Made by a program: the position numbers and the translations under genes. Of a stretch of 64,000 nucleotides of DNA, positions 20,280 through 31,590 are shown piece by piece. Position 1 is the stretch's first letter. Each line of letters opens with the position of its first letter. Under the pieces are notes generated by a model. That model did no database searches. It was not told the DNA's origin and saw nothing but the letters and a program-made list of their open reading frames with translations. This stretch comes from Nectonema munidae (lineage: Eukaryota; Nematomorpha; Nectonematoida; Nectonematidae), in contig JAUIRK010000004.1 of the NCBI GenBank assembly GCA_030549495.1, positions 620,001-684,000 on the forward strand, in the 5' to 3' direction.

Positions 20280-20613
20280 CATCTAAAATAATCTAAAAAA
20301 ACCTCTAAATTTTTTAAACTCTAAATAAAGTTTATTTTGAAATATCTTTTCAAGAACATAAATTTTAAATATGAAAAATAAAAATAAAGAATCGCATTTT
20401 AAATAAAATGTTCTCAATTACCCAAACAAAAAAATTGGCGTGAATCTGCCTGAAAATACAAAAGAATAAGCGACACAAACTATTTACTTACCCGCACAAT
20501 TTTGAATCAATTAAAAATAGTTAAGGTTGCTAACTAAACATGATTAACGGATAAAAGTTTATAAATATCAAGTTTTTAAACAAAAGAAATATTTATTGAA
20601 ATAAAAATTATGA
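20280..20613. other. AT-rich spacer
   Basis: No feature is recognised. Confidence 0.4.
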
Positions 20614-22203
20614 TTATAATCCAGCTACTGAAAATAAAATTTTATTATTATTAATTTTCGAAAAATCGATCTTTTCAAATTCATTTCCTTCTATTTGAAA
20701 TCTTTTGAATTTTATGAATAAAATAACATTTTTCAAAAATGACAGAACATCTCTTTTTTCTAGGAACTCTTCTTTGGCTTTTGTTAAAAATTCTTTTTCT
20801 TTGGAACCACTATTCTTCCTCCCACATTCAATTTGATCAATTTCAATTCTAGTTTTTGTTTCCTCCTTTTTGAAGAATTCCAAAACCTCCCAAACATTAG
20901 GATGTTCAATGGGTAACGAACTTCGTAAGCTGAAATATCCAAATGTAGAATTTTTTTTAACAATTTAAAAAATAAAAATACCTATTATGCCAGCCCTCAT
21001 AATGATTATTAGTTTGAACCTTTCTATCATACACATTCCATATCTTTGGATAAAAACATTTCAACCACGTTTTTTGAAAGTAACAATAAAAATCTTCTAA
21101 TGAAAATATATCTTTTGTCATAATTTTTAATCTTTTATAAACAACTTCAACGTAAATACATGTATTTGTGATATTCAATAGAAATGCAAACTTAAATTAT
21201 GAATTTTTACTTGATCCAAAGGAAGAAAAGCAAGAGAGTAGCCTGATAGTGAATCAAAAAGTTTCATTTTTGCTATATTTGGACTTGAAGCCAAAATTTA
21301 CGACATATTTACATATAGCTGATGTGTAATGAAAAAAACATCCACGATATTCACTAGTGGGGAAAACCTATTTAAAACAGGAAATTAAAAAGAACTAATC
21401 GTATAAAAACGTTACTTTCTTGGCTGCATTCATTATTGAAATTTCAAAATCACCATCTATATACTTTATTTTATTGAAAGCAGTTTCTTTTAAATATTGA
21501 AATTTTTTTCTAAAAAGACTAACTTTTTAAGTAATACTGTTTGAAAAAAAATCTTACAGATAAGAACATTCTTTTTTATCTGGCAAAAGGCTATATAAAA
21601 TTGGTATTTGCAGTCCTGAGTAAAAAATATGGACAGTAAAAATTTGGGTGAAGCCTGGGCGCACTTTTTAAAAGTTCCATCTAAAAATATTTCATTTATG
21701 GTTGAAACCATTAAACAGTATCTAAGAGCACTTATTTCAAAAATTTGTAATATTTTTAATTAAGAAATTCTTACCGTAATACAATTGCAGAAAAACAAAG
21801 GAGCCTTTAATTAGGTCTCAGCTTTATATCCAATCCTAAAAAATTTCCCCAAAATCTAATTTTACTAGATCTTGAGGTAAATCATAATTTACATCTTTTG
21901 TTCATTCTGATTAATCTTTTTATGCTGTCTGGTTTAGCTAATTTGTTTAAATTATTGATATCACTATTCAAAAAATAAAATGAAAATATGTGGTTGCTTT
22001 AAAACATTAAATTACCTATATATCTTATGCGTTGGTGTGAAAGATTTAACACTTGAATCTTCTTTGACTTTTTTAATAAAATTGTTACGCATTTCTTTCG
22101 ATTCATGATTATGTTCAATCTCCTTTTTTATAATTGAAAAATTCCCATTAATATCTTTCATAAATACAATTTTCCCTATGAATACATTTAAGACAACTAA
22201 CAT
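20614..22203 (-). pseudogene. MULE transposase C with FLYWCH-like finger
   Basis: From right to left: a zinc-finger-like N-terminus (22012-22203; VVLNVFIGKIVFMKD, then IEHNHESKEMRNNF, the His pair of FLYWCH domains), the first-Asp motif EIFLDGTFKKCAQASPKFLL (21661-21711), then a gap of degraded sequence, IWNVYDRKVQTNNHYEGWHN (20990-21050), and FFKKEETKTRIEIDQIECG at the C-terminus (20790-20883). Pieces lie in different frames, with several breaks or unrecognised introns. It is a relative of MULEs A and B. Confidence 0.65.
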
Positions 22204-22440
22204 ATTGAGCCAATATATTTCATGTTTTTCTTACCTTTACACTTCCGACTTGTTTGTAACGTACAATAAAATGATTTTGCTGTTTGGGCTATAATATTTT
22301 CCAAATTAAAAGAAACAACACATAAAATAAAATATCTTACTTTCTTCTTTTTTATAGTATGTAAAACCTCCAATGATTTGAACCATTTTATAAAAATTTA
22401 GTAAAAATAGATGTGGAAATATTGAAAACTGAACAAAAAG

Positions 22441-22735
22441 AGTAATATTGAAGAAATAAACTGGAAGGAATGATATTAGATTAAAGAGTATTATTGAAGA
22501 AATAAACTATAAGGAAAATAATCGTAAATTTCCTTAGCTTCTACAATTAAAAATGGTATTAACTGAAAAAAGGAACCTAATCCAGAATATCTTAAGCCTC
22601 TACAACGAAGAAATGATATTAACTAGAAAAGGAAGCTATTCCCCAATATCCTAAACCTCTACAATGAAGAAATAATATCAACTGAGAGAGGCAAACTAAT
22701 CCTGAAATTTCTAAGCTTCTACATTCTACATGTGT
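22441..22735. repeat. ~60-bp tandem repeat, LINE 3' UTR
   Basis: Three imperfect head-to-tail copies of a unit CTTCTACAAxGAAGAAATGA-TATTAACTGAAAAAGGAA... occur between about 22537 and 22720, with looser copies to the left. They directly follow the stop codon of the LINE ORF on the minus strand, so they are probably its 3' UTR. Confidence 0.6.
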
Positions 22736-24146
22736 TTTCATTTGTATAGGCCACTACGATTAGACAGTGAAAGTAGTAGTAAGCTTTGCGTAGAATCTAA
22801 GTTTTCTAGTGAAAGTATAGTAAGCTTTGCGTAGCCTTACAATATCCTTATCGGCATAGTACTTTTCTTTTTGCAATCGTGCAAAGTCTAGTTTCACATT
22901 ATCGCTCACAACTGATACGTCAACCACTCGAGTCACGTTTTTGCTATATATCACAAGGTCTGGCTTTTTGATTTCGCTCTGAGTTTGAATGAGAGGCTCC
23001 TTCTTCACACCACGCAAGTCACAACATTTAGCAAGGAAATCGCTCAAATCGTTATGTCTCTTAATTCTAGCCACACAGCTTTTAGAGCATACCTGAAGGG
23101 CATGACTAAGAGTTTCTGGTTTGCTACAAACATCACACAAAATATTGTTGCCGCTAGGTTCTCGCCTGGATTGTCGCACTTTTGTCTGCATCAGGTTGCC
23201 CCTAATACTAATGGCTTTAGTATAGAGGCCCGTATACAAATCACGCTCACTGTTGACAATCCAAGAGCACAACCAATTTGGGAGATTATGTTGAGAAAGA
23301 TCCTTATCCAATGAGCTTCCTTTTCCAAAAATCAACAACATCCTTCCTACACCTTATTGTTTCCTTTTCCAGGTTGTTTTGACTGCTAAGCTCAGCGGTA
23401 AAACTTTCAGATTTTGCAACTAAATTGAGCACTGTGTCCACACGTTCACCCATCCTCTTAATTCTATCATACCGGGATAGCATAACCGAACTTGTCAGAT
23501 GGGGCAGACCAAGTCCTCCACTACCCACCTCAGCATAGAAAAAAGCTATAGGCGTATCATGAGGGAGCTTGATCCATTTTCGAACTGCCTTGCGTATCAA
23601 CCTATCCATTTGCTTTAACATACTTTTAGAAAGTTTTCCAAGTACCAGCGAGTAAAGCATCTTTGGTACTAAATGGGAGACAAGTATGTAGATCCTTTGG
23701 TTCGGTTTCAAAGGTGCCTTCGTAATATTATCAAGCATTACACATAAATCATTTAGGGGATTAACTTTTATTCCATATGGAGTAAAAGGTAAGCCTAGAT
23801 AATTACAGCTTTGATTAATACTCAAATTTTGCACTTTAGCATCTTTGTCCGTACACAAAAAGTCCTCGGGATCACATAGCCATCTTTTATTTTTTCCATC
23901 AATGCTTATCCTCATAGTATGACATTTCTCAACGTTTAACCTTCGCTTTACGGACTCTATGCATTTTTTACACTAAAAATTTTTGAGGCGTTTTTTTATC
24001 AATGTGCCTCCATAGAAACCTATTATGAAAGTTGCATGTAAATTTTCTATTTCACACAATTTACACAATGTGACATTAAAATTTAAATTTTATCGAATAA
24101 TTTTTGAAAAAAATAGAAAAAACTTCTCAACATGACGTTTTATAAA

Positions 24147-24160
24147 ATAGATGGCGTTAA
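24147..24160 (+). promoter_or_regulatory. Subterminal motif, left end of piggyBac #3
   Basis: ATAGATGGCGTTAA, starting 208 bp inside the left terminus, almost the same spacing as in #2 (203) and #4 (202). Confidence 0.55.
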
Positions 24161-24195
24161 AAATAAAAACATGAACTTGAAGAATTCACCAAAAT

Positions 24196-25903
24196 TTATT
24201 TACAGTTGATGCACAAAATTGAAGAATGAGATTTACAGATAAACAAAGAACACTTTTCACATTGTCTGGATGTTTTGTTCTTCTTAGATACGCAAAAAGA
24301 ACAAGAAGCTCTTTTTTTACTAGAACTTGGCTCCAAAGGTTCAGACACACACTCTCTAATGCCATAAAAATGGAAAAGATGCTTGATGTTCATCTGCAAT
24401 TCAGATATGGTAGAGCGAGCTTTCATACATTCTTCAGCCAAGTAAAAAGCTAGGCTTTTTATAAAGACTTTTCTTCCACTGTCTTTTTGGAGAGGATAAT
24501 CTTGAGGTGCATTGAACTTAGCAACAATCCAAGTGTTCAAGGTGCATATATCTAGGTAATTACAAAAAGCCACTAAGGGCCATCGTCTTGTAGGTTTATA
24601 TGCACGGTATGCTTTTATCATCCTGTTGCCAACATCAACACCACCTTTGTGTTCATTGTAAGCCAGAATACTTTCGGGTTTTGAATCAATATTGCTGATT
24701 TGAACATTTTTATGCTGGGAAGAGAGTAAGTAGACTACCTTGAAGTTTCTCCGAGCATGCTTCTTAGGAATATATGCGGCAATGGACACGTAATCTGAGT
24801 ATATAATACGGCTTTCGCACTCATTCAAACGCAGTTCTTTGAGATGAAGGGGACGAAACACAATTGGCAAAAACCTCTTGTTGGACATAATTGTTCCACA
24901 AAGAGATAAACACTTGTTATGTGCCCATACAGCAAGTTCATGAGTGGTAAAAAAACGATCCGTAAACAGACCACAACCTTTTGGAACATTGCTATTTTCA
25001 ACCAGTCTCTTTACAATTGATGATCCAGAAAAATATGTGGAGTCTTGCAATCCAGACACATAAACTTCAGAGAGCATAAAGTAATTGTATATTGAATCGC
25101 AAATATGGTAAAACTTCATACCGTACCTGCCAGGTTTGTGAGGGTCATAGACTTTGACTGGACAGCCCCCTCTGAATGATACGAGCTGCTCATCAATTGT
25201 CACAGAAGAATGAGCAGTCCAAAACTTTGGAAAAACTTTATAGAAGTGATCGTGTATATGTCTGATAGGGCTTATCTTGTCATTTTTATCACGTTCATCT
25301 TTTTTATCAAATCTGATGAAAATTTGAATTAAAGTGAACATGTCGCGTCCAATGGCAGCTTTCAAAAAAGGACTTGCAAATGTTGAAAACAAATCAGAAA
25401 TTTTAATTTTTTGGTCGCAATTTTGACCAATATAAAGAAGTGTGGCAAAATAAGAGAGTAGGTGATAAACCTTGAAGTTCAAGTAACAATATTTGAGATT
25501 TGAGTTTTTAGGACAATTTGATCTGAAAAAAATGAATAATAACACAAATCACATATGAAAAAAAAACTTACTCATAGTTGCTTTTAAGTTTTAACATTGT
25601 CATAGAGTATATATGCTGAACTATTTCAGGTGTCATGAAACATTTGAAAATAGATAGAGCATTAGAGTTATTTTTACATTGTCCTTTGGGGCCTGCAGGA
25701 TGATTAGAAAAGTTTCGGATGTTTATTCTCTCTACTCTACCACTTAAACTTGCACGTGGATCCCAGTAAAATTCCGTGGAATCAGGAGCTACTAAGTTGT
25801 CATTTATTTCTTGTGAAATTTCAAATGAAGAATTGCTGGATGATTCAGAGGAACAATTAGAAATTGAGGAAATATCTCCAGTTTCCTGTGAAGTACTAGA
25901 CAT
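24196..25903 (-). CDS. piggyBac #3 transposase, intact, two exons
   Basis: Exon 1 is 25572-25903 and exon 2 is 24196-25522; the 49-nt intron starts GTAAG and ends TTTTTTCAG. Joined length is 552 residues, normal for piggyBac (about 550-600). The first ~45 residues are acidic and Ser-rich, then LVAPDSTEFYWDP. The catalytic region has VTIDEQLVSFRGG (Asp about 221), GLFTDRFFTTHE (Asp about 299), HKGGVDVGNRMI (Asp about 407) and VAFCNYLDICTLN (Asp about 435). The C-terminus (about 516-552) is a cysteine-rich zinc-binding domain: CSFCVSKKNKTSRQCEKC, FICKSHS, CINCK. The start ATG at 25903 is in the same place as that of #4. The enzyme would cut at TTAA and leave no footprint. Not tested for activity. 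Confidence 0.93.
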
Positions 25904-26036
25904 TAGAAATTTGGAAAGTCAAGAGAAGCTACTGAAGTCAATCGAATGCGAAAGGAATGAAGCAAATACCAAAATGTAAGGGAGCACGATGGAGTGAAAA
26001 TTTATTGATTGTTCCAGTGAGCATGTCACTCACTAT

Positions 26037-26345
26037 GCGTCTTTGCGAAACATGACCACAATTGTGTTTACTACGTAATCAGCAATGAGTTCAATGATTT
26101 TCTCCTTACTCTGCGTCTTTGCGAAACATACACCACAATTTTGTTTACTACGTAATAAGCAATGTTTTCAATGATTTTTCTCCTTACTCTGCGTCTTTGC
26201 GAAACATACACCACAATTGTGTTTACTACGTAATCAGCAATGAGTTCAATGATTTTCTCCTTACTCTGCTTCTTTGCGAAACATACACCACAATTTTGTT
26301 TATTACGTAATCAGCAATGCGTTCAATGATTTTTCTTCTTACACA
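26037..26345. repeat. 77-bp tandem repeat, four units
   Basis: Units start near 26037, 26113, 26191 and 26268 with GCGTCTTTGCGAAACAT and contain TTTACTACGTAATCAGCAAT. They lie between the right terminus and the transposase start of piggyBac #3, so they could be promoter or enhancer-type repeats of the element. Confidence 0.85.
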
Positions 26346-26739
26346 CGACCGTATATAAAATCTATTCAAGAGTTTCATATGATAAAAACGATAAAAAAAA
26401 AAGCAACAGAATAATCCTGTAATGTCGATGCATCGCAATAAAAGTACACTGCGCCTTCATTTGTAAAGCTGTGCTTTGTATGAAACATGAAACTATCAAT
26501 TCCCTAGTGATGAGAAAAATGACATGCCTATGGATGATACATGTGTGTACTTATAGTACGTTTCAGAGCATGTATGCCACTACAACTAGTACAATTTTTG
26601 AAAAATTTCATCAAAAAGATGTTAAAAAAATTAATATATATGATATATTTTATATCTTGATAATTAATTTATATTTTCATTGCATGAAAATACGAAATTT
26701 TGTTATAACTTATTTATCTTTTATAATTATTCTTTAAAT

Positions 26740-26752
26740 TAGATGGCGTTAA
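26740..26752 (+). promoter_or_regulatory. Subterminal motif, right end of piggyBac #3
   Basis: TAGATGGCGTTAA on the plus strand, ending 234 bp before the right terminus. Direct, not inverted, relative to the left copy. Confidence 0.55.
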
Positions 26753-27246
26753 ACAAACATATCCAAATATAAATAATATTTCAATATTCAGATTTAGTGG
26801 AGTGAAATTTCATCTTTAATTCGTTCAAAATATGAAACAAAACTATTCAACCTTCAAAATCTTTTTTTTAATGAGTAGTCACAAGTACTTGATTTAGCAA
26901 TTTTTATTATAAAGTTTACAAAACGGTGTAAAAAATGCATAGAGTCCGTAAACCAAGCTATAAAGTATATGTCCGTAGAGCGAAGGTTAAAGACATTCCA
27001 GAATTCTCAAGAAACTGTACAGTTTTGTCGAAATTTACCTGAAGCCCTTTTGCCGTTGAACTAATTAGCACAATATCATCCGCGTACGCCAAAGCTTGAA
27101 TCTGCTCACCCTTGTAGGGGATCCCAAATCCACTATCCAGATTGTCAATGAGCCTGTCTATCACCATATTAAATAATACAGGAGACAGGATCGCCCTGAA
27201 TTATTCCACGCCTGGGATAAACATTTTCACTAACTTTTATTTTTTT

Positions 27247-27642
27247 TTGACATTTTCTACTCTAAAACAATTTTAGTCGTGTTCTTGACGTTTATATTTA
27301 AGATGTTTTGTACCCGTTGTTTTGTTATTTCTCCCCATTTTTTTCTTTCATCAGTATGAAACTTTCTGAACTCATAACAATATGTTAAAATTGAGTGCAA
27401 AAATGGATAAAACGTTTCGTAATAAATTTTCAAAATGGAAATGGAAATTTAGGGTACAAAACATTAGGAGTACAAATTTTTTTGAAACTTGTTTATACAT
27501 AGTTTCATTTTTTTGCTATTTATGAATGAAAAATGTAACTGATAAATATTAAAAATAAAATATTACTTTGAAAATTTAAAAAGTAAATTCAAAACGTGTA
27601 ATTTTTTATTTATAAAGTTTAGTAATGAAAAAGAAAACTTTA
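27247..27642. repeat. 3' flank of piggyBac #7, duplicated at 49.55 kb
   Basis: This sequence, from TGACATTTTCTACTCTAAAA to the transposase stop, is repeated with few changes at about 49559-49962. The copy at 49.5 kb extends farther left. It is presumed 3' non-coding sequence of a piggyBac family. It joins the LINE here without a TTAA. Confidence 0.75.
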
Positions 27643-28697
27643 TCATTTTTCGTGAAAATCTTTGAAACACGTTATGTGCAAAGTAACATCACATTTTGAG
27701 CAAAAGTAATATGTTTGCGATTTACATACTGCACATCTAGTCCTTTTGATTTTCTTTTCTAAAATGTGATTTTGCCTATCAAATCGAGCTTCATTGGAAA
27801 TTCTTATCTCTTTTCTTATCACTCCGGTGCATAGAATTTCTCTTTTATTTAGTTCTTCTAACAGTTTTATAGATGTGAAGTAATTATCTATAAACAAATG
27901 TTTATGCACACATTGCTGGTCTAATAAATTTAAAACTACATTTGCTCCCAACCCAAGTTTTTCATTGTGTAAATTTTGAAGGCCACTCTTACCCTGATAA
28001 ATTTCAAAGTTTTTGAGATAGCCACAATCGAGGTTTAAACAAAATACTTTATATCCATACCGTATTGGCTTATTTCTAACTGCTTGTTTTATGCCACAAC
28101 CATAGCTCCCAAAGTAAGGAAGCATTGTTTCGTCGATGTCAAAATATTTAAAAGAGGGAGCATGCTTATCAAATAAAACCCTCAAACTATCAACGATAGG
28201 TCTTATTTTAGTTATTTTATCTTTGGTAGACAAAAAAACACTTATTTCATTTCTATCTATGCTAAAATTTACACCTTTAAAACGAGCATAAATGGTGGAA
28301 TATTCTATAATTTTATCTAATATATTATTGAAAAAAAAGAATTCGAATACTTCAGAAGCTGATGAATAGGTATGAGAAACACTTTGTTCTGATTGAGCAG
28401 TTAATTCAAACTTTTGTAGTAAACATAAATTCATTATCTCTCCATCAATCCAATCACCCTGATTTTGTTCACCCATAATTAAAGGTTGTGGACTTTGATC
28501 CCAAAAAACAAGTTCCACATCTGCTTCAAGCATGTTTTTAGAAAAATTGTCAATATCGACGCCCAATCTTCTTCAGTATCAAAATTGTTAGTATTTAGGC
28601 ACGGGGGAGGAGTAATATAAATCATGAAAGTGCCTTGGCTTTCGTCTTGTGTTAGATTTAGAGCATCATTCAAGCTTAACTCAACTCGGTCTTCCAT
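27643..28697 (-). pseudogene. piggyBac #7 transposase, deletion derivative
   Basis: An ATG at 28697 opens MEDRVELSLNDAL; a 1-nt frameshift near 28566 follows (EED, then GVDIDNFSKNML). The rest reads to the stop at 27643. Present: IRPIVDSLRVLFDKH, FDIDETMLPYFGSYG (first Asp), KHLFIDNYFTSIKLL (second Asp) and the C-terminal RCAVCKSQTYYFCSKCD ... CFKDFH. Two blocks of the family are missing: the helical part between EISVFL and STKDKITK, and the segment with the third Asp (YNxxMGGVD, KWWW) between RISN and EARFDRQNH. The remaining ~330 residues could not catalyse transposition. Group: PGBD2/3/4-like. Confidence 0.8.
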
Positions 28698-29551
28698 AAT
28701 GAAAAAAACTTGAAATAATGATAAAGGAAACAAACACAAATGTGTACTATATATAAAAATTTTGGACCGAAAAAGCAACGTAATTTATAACTCATGAATT
28801 TTTATTAAAAAAACGGAAATAACATTTGAGTTATTGTTAGCATGCACCAAATTTTTGCTTATGTTTGACACATGGAAAAATGTATTGTAAGATGAACATA
28901 TATACGATAAAAAATTATATGAATGCATGCCTTTATTGTACTGTAAACAAAGTTATGCGTGTCATGTTTGAATGAATGTAGTGCATGTTGAATGCATACA
29001 CTTATATTGATCAAAAAATTGTGCGATACAAAGATGCATACATAGATTATATCATATGATCAAATAATAGTCTGTAAATATTCGAAAAATAACATGAGAA
29101 GCTTATTTTTTCAGCATACACTTTTTTGTACACAGTAATATCCACTGTTGCATTAGTACAACACAATAAAACAAAAGAAAAGTTAATGTGATAAATCAAA
29201 ATATTCAATGAAAGTTTTTCATATATAAAATGTTTCAACTATTAGCAACACTTTACTTTAGTTTCCATAAAAACCAAAGAAAAGTTTTCCAGAAAATCAT
29301 AATTTGAGTTAGAATGTCGAGATTTCAAAAATTGAAATAAAAAAGCAATTTATTTCAGTGGTTGGTGCCCCTTTGAAAAGCATATTAAATACTTCATATT
29401 CAAGAAACATACTTCTAAATACATATTTTTAATTTTTGAATTACAAAAATTGTATGCTTCTAGAATGTATTATGGCTTAAAACGGTGTTGCATTTTTGCA
29501 ACACTGGCAAAATTCAGGGACATTTTTTTTGTATAGGCGGTAACAAGAGGG
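28698..29551 (-). mobile_element. 5' flank and right end of piggyBac #7
   Basis: No gene is seen. The block ends at TTAA (29552-29555), immediately preceded by GGCGGTAACAAGAGGG, so the terminus is CCCTCTTGTTACCGCC. About 50 bp inside lies the palindrome TTGCATTTTTGCAA. A similar terminus (TTAACCCGAATGTTACC, with the same palindrome) is at 47.57 kb. Confidence 0.6.
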
Positions 29552-29555
29552 TTAA

Positions 29556-29879
29556 TGTAAAAATAAGAACATCCATGCTATGTAATCAAAATAATTTGCA
29601 AATAAATATGTAAATACCACATAAGTGATAATATCACTTATTGATTCAATATGATAGTTTTTAGCGCCATTGGTTCACATGTGGATCCTAAACTAAAGTG
29701 ATTTTTTTCAAGAATTGTGAGTATGATTATGTTTTTTTAGTCTATATATTAGAAAACAAACTATTTTAAAAAATTAGAAGAAAAATAAATGAAACCTAAA
29801 ATTATTATTTAAAAAAAATTAGGTTAAAAGTTTTTCTGGTTTTTTTAAAAACATGAAACTTTTATTACGTAAGTTAAAT
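29556..29879. other. AT-rich spacer with a segment shared with 47.4 kb
   Basis: No gene. About 29606-29680 resembles 47394-47465 (AATATGTAAATACCACATAA type, then TCAATATGAT). Confidence 0.4.
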
Positions 29880-31590
29880 AAAATATTTCGGAGACAGTAT
29901 GCGCTCGTATCACCGTTACGCATACTGCCGACTTCGGAGGAGCTTGCTTCTCCTTGTTTGATTGACAGCTTGCTGTGTTCGGATTTCTTTGATTGACGGC
30001 TAAACTTTCAGTGCTGGGAATTCTTTTGCCAGCTTGCTGTGCTTTTTGATGTCCTTGTCCTCCAGTTTGCTGTGTTTGGAATTCTTTGATTTTCAGCTTG
30101 CTGGAGTTTAGATCTCTTTGTTTTGAGGATCTTTTGCCTTTTGAGATTTTTCTTTGCCCTTAGGCTTTGTCTTTGCCTTTGTCCTTGGACTTTGGCTTTG
30201 CTTTGGCTATTCTTCCGCTGCTGGCTTTCTGAGTGGGAGTTGAGAGTCAGCAATTGTAAAAGAGAAAGAGTGAAGAATAGAGGAGCGGAGCTCCTTATAT
30301 AGTAGGTGCTCCGAAACTTCTAGAAGCTACTTATCATCATTGGCTGGATTTTTACGACAGCACCGAAAAACCCTAGGTGCTAACTGGGCAATAATCCGCG
30401 CGCGATGTAACATTTTCCCCCTTCCCTTATTGGCCAAGAAGTTTCCTGGTAGGCGTTTACTGTTCCTCTATTCTTTAAAATTTTCTTTAAGTTTTTGGGA
30501 GATCGCTAGGATAATCCTCAAAGTGTTTCGGTGATCAGGTCTAGGTCGAGAAGGCTTGCCTTGCTACCCACGCATGCCCTTCTTGAGGGGGCATCTGCTG
30601 AGTTTTCTTCATATGCAATTTCTTGCCTTAGCAAGTCCAAGTCTTGGGAAACTTGTTCCAGGACGGTTAATAACATAAAGCTTGTCTTTGCTTTCGCCCC
30701 AAAATTTTTTATGAATTCTATTTCCCCTTGAGAGTCTGAATACAGTTTAGCATGAGGGGCTAGGAAGTGTCCTATTATTATCCCCAGAAATTCCAAATCG
30801 ATGATGTTCCATTTTGGGATCACTACATTGATTACGATTTCTTTTCCTTGTAGGACGATACCTAACCCTGTGAGAGAGGCGTCTACATACACGATACCCT
30901 CGGGTATTTTTGGGTGTATCATGTCCCAGGGTGATATGTATTCGTATCCTTTTTGGAGAATGTTGCCTATAATTTTCGGATCTTGTTGATTCTCCAGAAT
31001 TTTAAAGGCGTTGGAGAAAAACTTTGGCTTGTGGCGGAGTGTTCCCAGGTAATAATTTATTATCCCCAAAAGTCGTTGTCCCCATTTTTCCGATGGCATC
31101 CATTGGGTGAGGGTTGCAAAAGCCAAAGCTACTAGGGCCTTCATTATTATCGCTTTATTCTGTTCTGGAATGGCCATTTGTCTTTTTTGTAGGTTAACCT
31201 CTACCCCTAGGTATTTAATATTCCTTTGGGGAATTAACATGCTTTTCTCGTAGTTAATGAGGATTCCGCATTCTTGTGCGAGGAAAATTGCGAAGTTGTG
31301 AGTGTAGGAGCGTAGTTTTTCTACTGACCTTCCCCGGATAAGGAAGTCATCCAAATACAATAATATTTTTATTTCGTTTTGATCTTAAAAGGCGTCCTTG
31401 AGGTCCATACGTGTGGCCCACTTCCACTTAGACTCAATAAACCGCCTGCCTGGGCAGGTTCTTTCTGGTTAACTTCTTGTTGGATACGAATACGTTCTTG
31501 GTCTGATTCATAGCCGGAGTCCGGGTGATCCTGTTCTTCGTTAGGATGGCCCGATAGTCTTGCGTTGAACAATTCCCTCCAATGTTCTGG
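29880..31590 (-). mobile_element. DIRS-like retroelement fossil (RT and RNase H)
   Basis: A minus-strand block encodes parts of a reverse transcriptase and RNase H. Segments include MDLKDAF, YLDDFLIRG, INYEKSMLIPQ with KYLGVEVN, and the RNase H motifs YVDASLTGLG and ENSADAPSRR. The YLDD box together with KS.L.P...I.YLG and the ADxPSR ending is closest to DIRS-type retroelements. A hairpin (CAGTATGCG...CGCATACTG) at 29897-29930 may be a terminal structure. It is a fossil with several breaks and no gag or recombinase visible. Confidence 0.45.

Larger units (their letters stand above)
23940..26986 (-). mobile_element. piggyBac #3, apparently complete
   Basis: The element is flanked by TTAA (23936-23939 and 26987-26990). 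The left end is CCTTCGCTTTACGGACTCTA and the right end is CGAAGG preceded by GTCCGTAGAG; a second GAGTCCGTAAA lies just inside. It is 3,047 bp. It carries one intact transposase gene with a 49-nt intron, a four-unit 77-bp repeat upstream of the gene, and one subterminal TAGATGGCGTTAA near each end in the same orientation. Of the piggyBac copies here, only this one shows no lesion. Confidence 0.92.
22745..27246 (-). mobile_element. RLE-type LINE (R2/NeSL group), 5'-truncated, split by piggyBac #3
   Basis: Two coding blocks, 26991-27246 and 22760-23935, read through as one ORF when piggyBac #3 is ignored. In order: RRGIIQGDP (RT), LSPVLFN-type and LAYADDIVLIS (RT active site), GMSL|NVEKCHT, then KPNQRIYILVSHLVPKML (thumb), WIKLPHDTP and GGLGLPHL, then CDVCSKPETLSHALQVC (CCHC), RHNDL, KPDLVIYSKNVTRVVDVSV, the restriction-like endonuclease. 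It ends at 22760. There is one frameshift near 23320 and one in the QGDP-SP stretch near 27182. The flanks are not rDNA, so this is not a canonical R2 site. It is cut on the right at about 27246. Confidence 0.82.

Noticed and set aside
22745-27246. Canonical R2 insertion in 28S rDNA
   Set aside because: No rRNA sequence flanks the LINE; only the endonuclease type is R2-like.
28698-29551. Minus-strand 63-residue ORF at 29047-29238
   Set aside because: AT-rich chance frame, no motif, within the non-coding flank of piggyBac #7.
30008-30253. Gln/Lys/Arg-rich minus-strand ORF at the end of the DIRS-like fossil
   Set aside because: Derived from a GCTTGCTG/CTTTGCC-type low-complexity repeat in terminal sequence; no domain.
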